Of a stretch of DNA of 8,551 nt, positions 1 through 5,977 are shown in pieces. Made by a program: the position numbers and the translations under genes. The notes under the pieces were generated by a model that made no database searches, was not told the DNA's origin, and saw only the letters and a list, made by a program, of their open reading frames with translations. Origin of the DNA: Phytoactinopolyspora endophytica (GTDB taxonomy: Bacteria > Actinomycetota > Actinomycetes > Jiangellales > Jiangellaceae); NCBI RefSeq assembly GCF_004138495.1, contig NZ_ML142850.1, positions 242,508-251,058 on the forward strand, in the 5' to 3' direction. Position 1 is the stretch's first letter. Every line of letters begins with the position of its first letter.

Positions 1-1121
1 TCTTCCTCTTCTTCTCGCAGAGTCCGATGCTCACGCTCACGTTTGCTGTAGGTAGCCTGCCTGACAGCTTCTTCGCCCTCCAGGCTGGAGCCGACGGCAC
101 CGGCGACGGTCCCCATCGAGCTGGCGAGCCACGCGACGTTCACGTAATCGGCGAACGAGACCGGATGGCCCAACGTCGACTCCAAGTAGTCGGAAGAGAT
201 CACCACAAGCGCAGCCACCACTATGGCCCCGAACAGAACCGCATACATGAACGCCACACCGATCAGCAACGTCACGACCGTCGACACGTTGTAGAGAACC
301 GACTGCTGACGGGCCGACGCTGCGGAGGGTCTTTCCCAGAGTGTGTTGTAGATGATCAGCCACGTCGACATGGCCGCGATCGCCAGGACCATCACCAGCG
401 CCTTCCGCAACGGGCTCAGAGCATCGCCCAGCTCCCACATGTTCGAGTAGAAGACGCCGAACGCCGCGATGCCCATAGCCGCCGCGATGGCGGTCGACAT
501 GCTCGGCACAAGTCGCCACGGGCGGTTGGTCCGTACCATGCCGAAGAGCAGGCGCACCTTGCCGCGCCGCCCGCTCAGCGCGACGTGCGCCTCGATGTTC
601 TCCTCCTCCCCCGGAATCTCATGCGCCCCAGCTATGATCTTCGTGGCTGGACGGCGGCCGTGGGCAGAGCGTCGATCGGTCTCTGACCAGCCGAGAATCG
701 GCGCGGCCAGCCGAGAGATCAGGTACGCCACGGTCGCTCGCACGCGCGCACGCGCGCGGAACCACCCCAATGCCGGCACGGACACGAGGGCCGCGGCATT
801 GGACATGCTCAGGTCGAAAACGTGTGGCCGCACCCCTAGCCGCCGCGGGAGCTCTGTGAGACAGACCATCAAGTCCCACCCTTCCTCACGGAGCCTCTTG
901 TCCACCCCACGGACCAATGCGACTTGACCGTCGTCGTCGAGCGGAAGTTCGTAGAGGCGTACCTCGACCTCCCAGGACACCTGGTCGTCGAACGTCTCCG
1001 ACAGCTGCTCCGGGAGCCACTCGCTGAGTCCTTGGGCAAACTCGGCCGGTAAGCCTGGGTCCGCCACGAGCCCGATCGTCAATGAACGCTCCGCCGCCTT
1101 GTCCCAGTCCTCCACTGACAC
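1..1121 (-). CDS. Unrecognised multi-pass membrane protein, C-terminus outside window
   Basis: I translated this frame by hand: it stays open for 373 codons from GTG 1121 to the left edge, and an in-frame TAG at 1170-1172 lies upstream. GTG 1121 is chosen because GGAGAGG (1130-1136) lies 8 nt before it; GTG 1127 and 1115 are alternatives. Residues 1-200 are soluble, beginning MSVEDWDKAAERSLTIGLVA, with a stretch DLMVCLTELPRR near 83-94. Hydrophobic segments follow at about 204-226, 241-261, 276-309 (long enough for two helices) and 328-346, and then a highly charged Lys/Arg/Glu tail. The gene is read divergently from the sigma factor gene. I do not know its function. It resembles uncharacterised actinobacterial proteins I have seen only as hypothetical proteins. 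Sure of the frame, unsure of everything functional. Confidence 0.8.
   Translation of the reverse strand, partial: MSVEDWDKAAERSLTIGLVADPGLPAEFAQGLSEWLPEQLSETFDDQVSWEVEVRLYELPLDDDGQVALVRGVDKRLREEGWDLMVCLTELPRRLGVRPHVFDLSMSNAAALVSVPALGWFRARARVRATVAYLISRLAAPILGWSETDRRSAHGRRPATKIIAGAHEIPGEEENIEAHVALSGRRGKVRLLFGMVRTNRPWRLVPSMSTAIAAAMGIAAFGVFYSNMWELGDALSPLRKALVMVLAIAAMSTWLIIYNTLWERPSAASARQQSVLYNVSTVVTLLIGVAFMYAVLFGAIVVAALVVISSDYLESTLGHPVSFADYVNVAWLASSMGTVAGAVGSSLEGEEAVRQATYSKREREHRTLREEEE
739..758. other. Alternating pyrimidine-purine tract (Z-DNA-like)
   Basis: Twenty bases alternate strictly pyrimidine-purine (CG with two CA steps) inside the unknown membrane protein gene, where they encode an Arg/Ala/Val repeat (RARARVRA, residues about 122-129). 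Such tracts can adopt Z-DNA under supercoiling. It may only reflect Arg/Ala codon use in GC-rich DNA. Confidence 0.4.
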
Positions 1122-1286
1122 CCGCACCGCCTCTCCGCCGCCGTTCCATGTCTTCGTCTCATCACCTCGCTACCCGGCGGCGCGGGCACCACACCCGTGC
1201 TGCTCATTCACGCAATGACACGGAGTGCCAATTCACTGCCGCGAGCCACCTACGACCACCCGGGCGCGCTGATCGCGAATTGGGCG

Positions 1287-1317
1287 TTGACACACGGTGG
1301 CGGCCTGTGCTTCGGTA
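1287..1317 (+). promoter_or_regulatory. Possible promoter of the sigma factor gene
   Basis: A perfect -35 hexamer TTGACA (1287-1292) stands 81 nt before the sigma factor start. The -10 is poor: TTCGGT (18-bp spacing) or TCGGTA (19-bp) are the best candidates. No SigB/SigF-type GTTT...GGGTA pair is visible in 1122-1372, so autoregulation of that kind is not supported. Apart from this, the 251-base divergent gap shows nothing I can name. Confidence 0.25.
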
Positions 1318-1372
1318 GCAATATAACGACGTGGTTAAGAAGCAGCCACCAGACCACTTGAAACCTGAGTAG

Positions 1373-2269
1373 GTGTTGGCTGTGTCCGCTCATATCTCCA
1401 CAACCCGTCGCCCCGCATCCCAGGCCACCAGCCGGAACGACGTCGACCGCGTCGAGCTGACACACCGTCTGCTGAAACAAGCCGCCTCCGCGGCCGCCGA
1501 CGAACGTCGCCGACTCCAAGACGAAGCCATCGTGCTCAACACCGGACTCGCCGAATCCATCGCCCGGCGCTACGCCAAACGCTCCGACGAACAATCCGAC
1601 GTCACCCAGGTCGCCTATGTCGGACTGGTCAACGCCGTACGCCGGTACGCACCAGATCGCGGCATCGACTTCATTTCCTTCGCCATGCCCACCATCACCG
1701 GCGAGATCAAACGGTTCTTCCGCGACCAAGGATGGACCGTGCGCCCACCGCGGCGCATCCAGGACCTACACCGCCAGATCACCGCAGCCACTTCGCACCT
1801 GTCCCAGACACTCGGCCGCTCCCCCAGCCCCGAGGAACTCGCCGACCACCTCGACGAAGACGTCTCCGACATCAACGAAGCCCTCGGCTGCCGCAGCTGC
1901 TACACCCCTGTCTCCATCGACGCACCCACCCGCACGGAAGAAGGAGCGTCCCTGTCCGACATGCTCGGCGACGACGACGCCAACTTCGACCGCTCCGAAG
2001 CGACCACCGCACTCAAACCCCTCTGCCGCGAACTACCCGACCGGGACAAGCGCATCCTCTACCTACGCTTCTTCCACGGCTGGACCCAGCAAGAGATCGC
2101 CCAAGAACTCGGCGTCACACAGATGCAGGTCTCCAGACTGCTCGCCCGCATCCTCGGCCGGCTACGCGCCGGACTCGGGAACCTCGACGCGACCGACCAC
2201 CCCCAGCTCACGCACCGCCGGGACCATCGTGGTCCGCAGTCAACCGCTCGACGACGTCACGCAGCCTGA
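1373..2269 (+). CDS. RNA polymerase sigma factor, SigB/SigF/SigG family (group 3)
   Basis: An alternative sigma-70 subunit that would direct RNA polymerase to a stress or developmental promoter set. Region 2 spans about residues 48-118 (SDEQSDVTQVAYVGLVNAVRR, then FISFAMPTITGEIKRFFRD, typical of the SigB/SigF group). Region 3 follows at about 126-190. Region 4, with its HTH, lies at about 210-268 (LPDRDKRILYLRFFHGWTQQ, EIAQELGVTQMQVSRLLARI). No region 1.1 or ECF features are present. The longest frame starts at GTG 1373; GTG 1382 is equally plausible, because AGGTG (1371-1375) would then be a ribosome binding site 6 nt away. The protein ends RRRHAA, a C-terminal Ala-Ala like that of known ClpP substrates. 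The clustering with the PopR-like gene and two clpP genes recalls a Streptomyces group-3 sigma factor locus. No anti-sigma factor gene is adjacent. Family assignment is firm; the regulon is unknown. Confidence 0.93.
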   Translation: MLAVSAHISTTRRPASQATSRNDVDRVELTHRLLKQAASAAADERRRLQDEAIVLNTGLAESIARRYAKRSDEQSDVTQVAYVGLVNAVRRYAPDRGIDFISFAMPTITGEIKRFFRDQGWTVRPPRRIQDLHRQITAATSHLSQTLGRSPSPEELADHLDEDVSDINEALGCRSCYTPVSIDAPTRTEEGASLSDMLGDDDANFDRSEATTALKPLCRELPDRDKRILYLRFFHGWTQQEIAQELGVTQMQVSRLLARILGRLRAGLGNLDATDHPQLTHRRDHRGPQSTARRRHAA

Positions 2270-2366
2270 CATGGCGAACGTCGGCACGGCGGCCACTAAG
2301 CCCGCAGCGAAACCACTCCAGCCGAGGAGCAGCAAGCCGATACGTTGAGCACATCGGTGATGGCAC

Positions 2367-2379
2367 GGCGGTCACCGCC
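2367..2379. promoter_or_regulatory. Palindrome upstream of the popR-like gene
   Basis: GGCGGT-C-ACCGCC is a perfect inverted repeat with one central base, 21 nt before the ATG of the HTH gene. It could be an operator or a small leader hairpin. No -10/-35 pair is clear around it, and short GC palindromes are common in such DNA. Confidence 0.25.
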
Positions 2380-2400
2380 CAGCGTGGAAGGTAACTCCAG

Positions 2401-2787
2401 ATGTCGGATCTGCCTGTGATCGGCCCAGAGGAACACAACCGGCGTTCGAGGCCACTCCTGCGGACCACCCTCGGCAAGGTGCTGCGCCGCGCCCGCCTCG
2501 GTCAACGGCGGACACTCGCCGACGTGGCCCGCGCCGCCCGGGTATCGGTGCCGTACCTGTCCGAGATCGAACGTGGCCGCAAGGAAGCCTCGTCCGAGGT
2601 GCTGGCCGCCGTGTGCGGGGCGCTGCGGATCGAACTGCCCGACGTGCTGGCCGAGGTCAGGAGCGAGCTTGTCGCCGACCACGCCCGCCATGCGCGAGTG
2701 GTCCGGCTGGACGCCTTCCGTGCCAGGCGGACGCAGACCCGCCGGCCCGGCCCTTCGTCCGGCGACGTCACCCTCCTCGCGGCCTGA
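2401..2787 (+). CDS. popR: PopR/ClgR-like XRE-family transcriptional activator of clpP genes
   Basis: A 128-residue DNA-binding protein with one Cro/C1-type HTH at about residues 24-83 ([20 protein letters not shown], then [20 protein letters not shown]). The motif [16 protein letters not shown] is characteristic of the ClgR/PopR group. That group activates clpP operons in actinomycetes and is removed by Clp proteolysis once enough protease is made. Residues 84-128 form a basic tail ending VTLLAA. The final Leu-Ala-Ala resembles the ssrA tag, and C-terminal alanines are reported, as I recall, to be needed for ClpP-dependent turnover of PopR and ClgR. The gene follows the sigma factor gene by 131 nt on the same strand and meets the clpP pair tail to tail with no spacer. 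AAGG (2387-2390) about 10 nt upstream is a weak ribosome binding site. PopR is preferred over ClgR because of the neighbours; the sequence alone does not separate them. Confidence 0.85.
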   Translation: MSDLPVIGPEEHNRRSRPLLRTTLGKVLRRARLGQRRTLADVARAARVSVPYLSEIERGRKEASSEVLAAVCGALRIELPDVLAEVRSELVADHARHARVVRLDAFRARRTQTRRPGPSSGDVTLLAA

Positions 2788-3408
2788 TCACCACCCGGCA
2801 GCCGATTCGGCCATGACCGCCGCGCGGCTGGAGATGACCTGGTCCGCCAAGCCGTAGTCGACGGCTTCCTCGGCCGTGAAGGTCTTGTTCCGGTCGGTGT
2901 CTCTCTTGATCTTGTCCAGCTGGTGACCGGTATGCCTGCTGAGGATCTCGTTCATCTCGGCACGGACCTTGATCACTTCCTTGGCTTCCACGGCCAGATC
3001 CGGCAGTGTCCCTCTGGCCTGGCTCGACGGCTGGTGCAACTGCACCTTGGCGTGCCTGAGAACGGATCGCTTGCCAGGCGCCCCGGCGGCCAGGATCACC
3101 GCGGCGGCGGACGACGCCTGCCCCATGCAGAACGTGGCGACGTCGGCCCGGATGAACTGCATCGTGTCGTAGATCGCCGTCAGCGCGCTGAACGAGCCGC
3201 CCGGTGAATTGATGTAGAGGCCGATCTCCACATCGGGGCTGACCGACTCCAGATGGAGCAGTTGCGCCATCACGACGTTGGCGACGCCGTCGTCGATCTC
3301 GGTGCCGATGAAGACGATGCGCTCCGACAACAGCCGGGAGTAGATGTCGGAGACCCGTTCCCCGCCGGCGGTCTTCTCCACCACTGTCGGGATGGTGTAC
3401 TGACTCAT
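2788..3408 (-). CDS. clpP: ATP-dependent Clp protease proteolytic subunit, ClpP2-like (second gene of pair)
   Basis: A serine peptidase subunit of a barrel-shaped cytoplasmic protease that degrades proteins fed by a Clp ATPase. From ATG 3408 it has 206 residues, the usual ClpP length. The catalytic triad is recognisable: Ser100 (GQASSAAA), His125 (QLHQP) and Asp170 ([10 protein letters not shown]). The oligomer signature [10 protein letters not shown] is at about 63-72. The residues after the serine are Ala-Ala-Ala rather than Met-Gly-Ala, a pattern also found in actinobacterial ClpP2-type subunits, which work only as partners in a mixed ring. GTG 3417 would overlap the previous stop by 3 nt; ATG 3408 is preferred because a G-rich stretch (3417-3422) lies about 8 nt before it and the protein then begins [11 protein letters not shown]. 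Its stop abuts that of the convergent popR-like gene. No Clp ATPase gene is in the window. Confidence 0.95.
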   Translation of the reverse strand: MSQYTIPTVVEKTAGGERVSDIYSRLLSERIVFIGTEIDDGVANVVMAQLLHLESVSPDVEIGLYINSPGGSFSALTAIYDTMQFIRADVATFCMGQASSAAAVILAAGAPGKRSVLRHAKVQLHQPSSQARGTLPDLAVEAKEVIKVRAEMNEILSRHTGHQLDKIKRDTDRNKTFTAEEAVDYGLADQVISSRAAVMAESAAGW

Positions 3409-3413
3409 CGTCG

Positions 3414-4031
3414 TCACACCCCGATCCGCTGGGCCGTCGCGGGTCGCACGTCGTCCACCCGCTCCACGATGTGATCGACGAACCCGTAGCTGAGCGCCTC
3501 CTCCGCGGTGAACCAGTGGTCACGCTGGCTGTCCCGCTCGATCACCTCCGCCGGCTGCCCGGTGTGCTCCGCCGTGAGCCTGTTCATCAGTGCGCCCGTC
3601 CGCTCCAGCTGCTCAGCGTAGATCTCGACATCGGCCGCCGTGCCGCCGAAGCCGGCCGAACCCTGGTGCATCAGCACCTGAGCATGCGGCAGGCTGAACC
3701 GCTTGCCCGCGGTCCCGGCGCACAGCAGGAACTGCCCCATGCTGGCGGCGAAGCCCATGGCCAGCGTGCTGACGTCGTTCGGGATCATCCGCATCGTGTC
3801 GTAGATCGCCAGCCCGGCGCTGACCGAGCCTCCCGGCGAGTTGATGTAGAGGCTGATGTCGTTGCGTGAATCCTCGGCTGAGAGCAGCAAGAGCTGCGCG
3901 CACAGCCGGTTCGCCACCCCGTCGTCGACCTCGGTCCCGAGGACGACGATCCGCTGGTGGAGCAGCCGCGTAGCCAGCTGGTCATCGAGTGTGCCCGCGG
4001 CCGTCGCGGGCGCTGCGGCAGAAGTCGCCAT
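3414..4031 (-). CDS. clpP: ATP-dependent Clp protease proteolytic subunit, ClpP1-like (first gene of pair)
   Basis: The first cistron of the clpP pair, 205 residues from ATG 4031. Catalytic residues are Ser97 in the canonical GFAASMGQ, His122 (LMHQG) and Asp167 (ERDSQRD); LYINSPGGS is at 61-69. The intact SMG motif makes it the ClpP1-like partner, and the two products probably form a mixed tetradecamer as in ClpP1P2 and, probably, ClpP3P4. The frame is open upstream to GTG 4127, but ATG 4031 has GGGAG (4037-4041) 5 nt before it, matches the usual N-terminus, and leaves the inverted repeat at 4044-4086 outside the coding region. The stop at 3414-3416 lies 5 nt before the next ATG, so translation is probably coupled. 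The second glycine of the usual HQP(L)GG loop region is changed (HQGSAGFGG), which is within family variation. The set most resembles clpP3/clpP4. Confidence 0.95.
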   Translation of the reverse strand: MATSAAAPATAAGTLDDQLATRLLHQRIVVLGTEVDDGVANRLCAQLLLLSAEDSRNDISLYINSPGGSVSAGLAIYDTMRMIPNDVSTLAMGFAASMGQFLLCAGTAGKRFSLPHAQVLMHQGSAGFGGTAADVEIYAEQLERTGALMNRLTAEHTGQPAEVIERDSQRDHWFTAEEALSYGFVDHIVERVDDVRPATAQRIGV

Positions 4032-4043
4032 GGTCTCTCCCTG

Positions 4044-4086
4044 GGTTGATGGTGAGGCCCGAACTCCCCGGGCCTCACCATCAACC
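4044..4086 (-). repeat. Perfect 18-bp inverted repeat next to the clpP ribosome binding site
   Basis: The left arm GGTTGATGGTGAGGCCCG (4044-4061) and the right arm (4069-4086) are exact reverse complements around a 7-nt loop AACTCCC (plus strand). The stem base is only 2 nt from the clpP Shine-Dalgarno GGGAG (4037-4041). No T-run follows on the minus strand, so a classic intrinsic terminator is unlikely. It may be a leader hairpin acting on translation or RNA stability, or a double-stranded operator. The arm is longer than ClgR/PopR sites as I remember them. Confidence 0.8.
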
Positions 4087-4138
4087 ATGCGGCGGCCCGC
4101 TCTGCCCGGCCAAGACAATCTGCCCACAGCAGAGCAGG

Positions 4139-4147
4139 CTCACCATC
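4139..4147 (+). repeat. Extra copy of CTCACCATC upstream of clpP
   Basis: CTCACCATC occurs here, again at 4074-4082 in the right arm of the inverted repeat, and inverted at 4048-4056 in the left arm. Three copies within 100 bp in a 146-base intergenic gap suggest a binding element for a regulator such as PopR. It could also be chance; no spacing rule is apparent. Confidence 0.35.
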
Positions 4148-4177
4148 GAGCGTTCACGACTAACCTGGCGGCACGGC

Positions 4178-5977
4178 TCAGCCGGTCGGTGTGCCGTCGT
4201 CGTCGATGTCGATCACGCCCTCGTCCGAGTAGGTTCGCCGCTCGGTTCGCACGAGGTCGAGGTTCTCATCGAGCACCGGGAACACATGGACCGGAGTCAA
4301 CGTGACTCGGGTAGTCCTACCGACGCGCGTGACGTTGATCTCTAGGTGTCCATAGTGCTTGCCACCGGAGACCAAGTGCGGCTCGCCGTTGACGACGTCC
4401 CATAGCTCAGGCTCACCCTGATCAGCCGTCCATTGGCTGAATGCGTTGTAGTTGAGTTGCGGGCTATCGAGCGAGGGACCGTCTCGGCGAACACCGCGAA
4501 GGCCGTCCCCCGATACGCCGACGTCGTAATAGTGGACACCGACGCCGTCGGCGTCTGAATCGACGAAGCTCCGTTCGAACATCTCGCTGTGCCCGGAGAT
4601 CACCGCGGCGACCCCGTACCGCTCGAAGAGCCGGTGATAGACCCGCATCGGCGTACCACCTTGCCCCGACGTCAGCGAGTGGTTCATCGGTAGGCCGTGT
4701 TCGCCACTGCTGAACGGCGCATGGTGGAACTGTACGAAGACGACCTGCCCGGACGCCCGTGCGTCGCGCAGCTGTTCCTCAGCCCAGGTCCACTGCCGGC
4801 TGTCGGGACTGAAGTCCGACAGATCGGTCCCGCCGGCGGCTTCATACTCCTCGCGAGTGAAGTTCTCCTGCGTGTCCGTACCCGGGCCGGTGTACTCCCT
4901 GCCGGAGAGTCTGTCGTCTGGCGCATAGGCGTCCGCGCTGTCGTCAGGCTCTCCGTTATTGCTGTCCAGGGTCAAGACGGTGACCGGGCCATAGTCGACG
5001 CGATAGTAGTTGTCCTGGTGCTCCGGCGTGCCATTGCTAGGACCGTCGAAGTACGCGTGGAACTTCGCGCGCGATCGGACGACCGGCGCACGGTCGTCCG
5101 GCGTTCCGTAACCGCCGTTGATGGAGCCGTAACTCTCCCAGTTACCGAGTGCCGGCAGAATGGGCACGGACGATAGCAGGTCGCCGTTCTCACCTGCCGT
5201 GTGCCGGAAGAACTCATCCCAACCGGGCTGATACCCGCCGCCCTGGACCAGGTCTCCGGCGAAGAGGACGGCGTCGGGCGACCTGTCTTCGACGACCGCA
5301 AGGTTGCTGCCGAGCCCTTCGTCCTCGGTAAGCGGATACCGAAGAACGCGAGTGCCTGACAAGGTGGTGGTTCCGTGGACCTGGTCCCACGCGGAGCCCG
5401 GTTCTGCGGAGGGCCGGTCAAAACCGCCGTCGGCCAACGCACCGGGCGCCCACTCTCGCTGTTGTACGCGCCCTCGCGGCTCGGTCTCTGAGTCCGCCAT
5501 CGCGATCAGCCGAACCTGCCGCCAGTCTTCAGAGCTCGGGGCGGTCTCGAAGTGGCCCCGGAACGTCGAATCACCCTGCTCTACGGTGTAGCGGTATCGG
5601 TGACCTGGCTTGAGGCCCTCAACTGGGACCGTGTGTTTGAAGCTACTGGGTCCCTGCAGCCACGACCCTTGTTCTAGGCCGGGTATTTCCTGGTCTAGTT
5701 CCGCGCTCGTGTATGACAACTCCGACTGCAGCTGGCCCTCGACGTCGTAGGTCAACTTTCCAGCGATTCCCGGCCCGCGCACGACCAAGCGCCCGGGCTC
5801 TGCTTCCTCTGTGAACCAGGTGACCCTGACACCCGACGCGCTCGGGTCTTGGAGATAGGGAAGGATCCGGAAATCGGCATCTGGCTGTCTGGATCCCGCG
5901 GCCGGCGCGGCGAAGCCGATGGGCAACAGAGCCACGACGAGGCCGAGAGCCACGAGGGATCGCTTCTTGTCACGCAT
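4178..5977 (-). CDS. Secreted purple acid phosphatase-like metallophosphoesterase
   Basis: A 599-residue exported phosphoesterase. A signal peptide is clear (positive MRDKKR, hydrophobic 8-24, AxA near 24-28). A fibronectin-like N-terminal domain of the purple acid phosphatase type spans about 34-146, followed by the metal-binding domain at about 155-490. The five metallophosphoesterase blocks are visible but divergent: Asp162 in MADSE, Gly-Asp242 in AGDLVQ, Asn279 in GNWE, His418-His419 in VQFHHAPF, and His463 in SGHSE. Purple acid phosphatases usually show GDxxY, GNHE and GHxH, so the purple-colour tyrosine, the catalytic-position histidine and the last histidine are replaced. Metal content and substrate may therefore differ. 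Its ATG overlaps the end of the preceding gene by 8 nt, with GAGG 6 nt upstream inside that gene, so the two are translationally coupled. Likely role: removal of phosphate from an extracellular organic phosphate, perhaps the product of its neighbour. Confidence 0.85.
   Translation of the reverse strand: MRDKKRSLVALGLVVALLPIGFAAPAAGSRQPDADFRILPYLQDPSASGVRVTWFTEEAEPGRLVVRGPGIAGKLTYDVEGQLQSELSYTSAELDQEIPGLEQGSWLQGPSSFKHTVPVEGLKPGHRYRYTVEQGDSTFRGHFETAPSSEDWRQVRLIAMADSETEPRGRVQQREWAPGALADGGFDRPSAEPGSAWDQVHGTTTLSGTRVLRYPLTEDEGLGSNLAVVEDRSPDAVLFAGDLVQGGGYQPGWDEFFRHTAGENGDLLSSVPILPALGNWESYGSINGGYGTPDDRAPVVRSRAKFHAYFDGPSNGTPEHQDNYYRVDYGPVTVLTLDSNNGEPDDSADAYAPDDRLSGREYTGPGTDTQENFTREEYEAAGGTDLSDFSPDSRQWTWAEEQLRDARASGQVVFVQFHHAPFSSGEHGLPMNHSLTSGQGGTPMRVYHRLFERYGVAAVISGHSEMFERSFVDSDADGVGVHYYDVGVSGDGLRGVRRDGPSLDSPQLNYNAFSQWTADQGEPELWDVVNGEPHLVSGGKHYGHLEINVTRVGRTTRVTLTPVHVFPVLDENLDLVRTERRTYSDEGVIDIDDDGTPTG

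Noticed and set aside
27..927. Long plus-strand open frames over the left-edge gene
   Set aside because: Their translations are Arg/His/Pro-rich and low in hydrophobic order, whereas the minus frame encodes clean membrane helices. They are shadows of the GC-rich gene.
2221..2235. Hairpin GGACCA-TCG-TGGTCC
   Set aside because: It lies inside the 3' end of the sigma factor coding sequence, has 6-bp arms and no T-run. Chance is likely in this base composition.
1617..2394. Two long plus-strand frames overlapping the sigma factor gene
   Set aside because: Both are Pro/Arg/Ser/Thr-rich shadow translations with no motif. The overlapping frame has full sigma-70 regions.
4044..4086. Intrinsic terminator of the phosphatase operon
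   Set aside because: The stem is strong, but no T-run follows on the minus strand and the clpP ribosome binding site abuts it, so a terminator role is not supported from sequence alone.
4032..4177. ClgR-type box (GTTCGC-N5-GCG) upstream of clpP
   Set aside because: I looked on both strands and found only partial matches such as GCGTTCACG near 4150, not enough to call.
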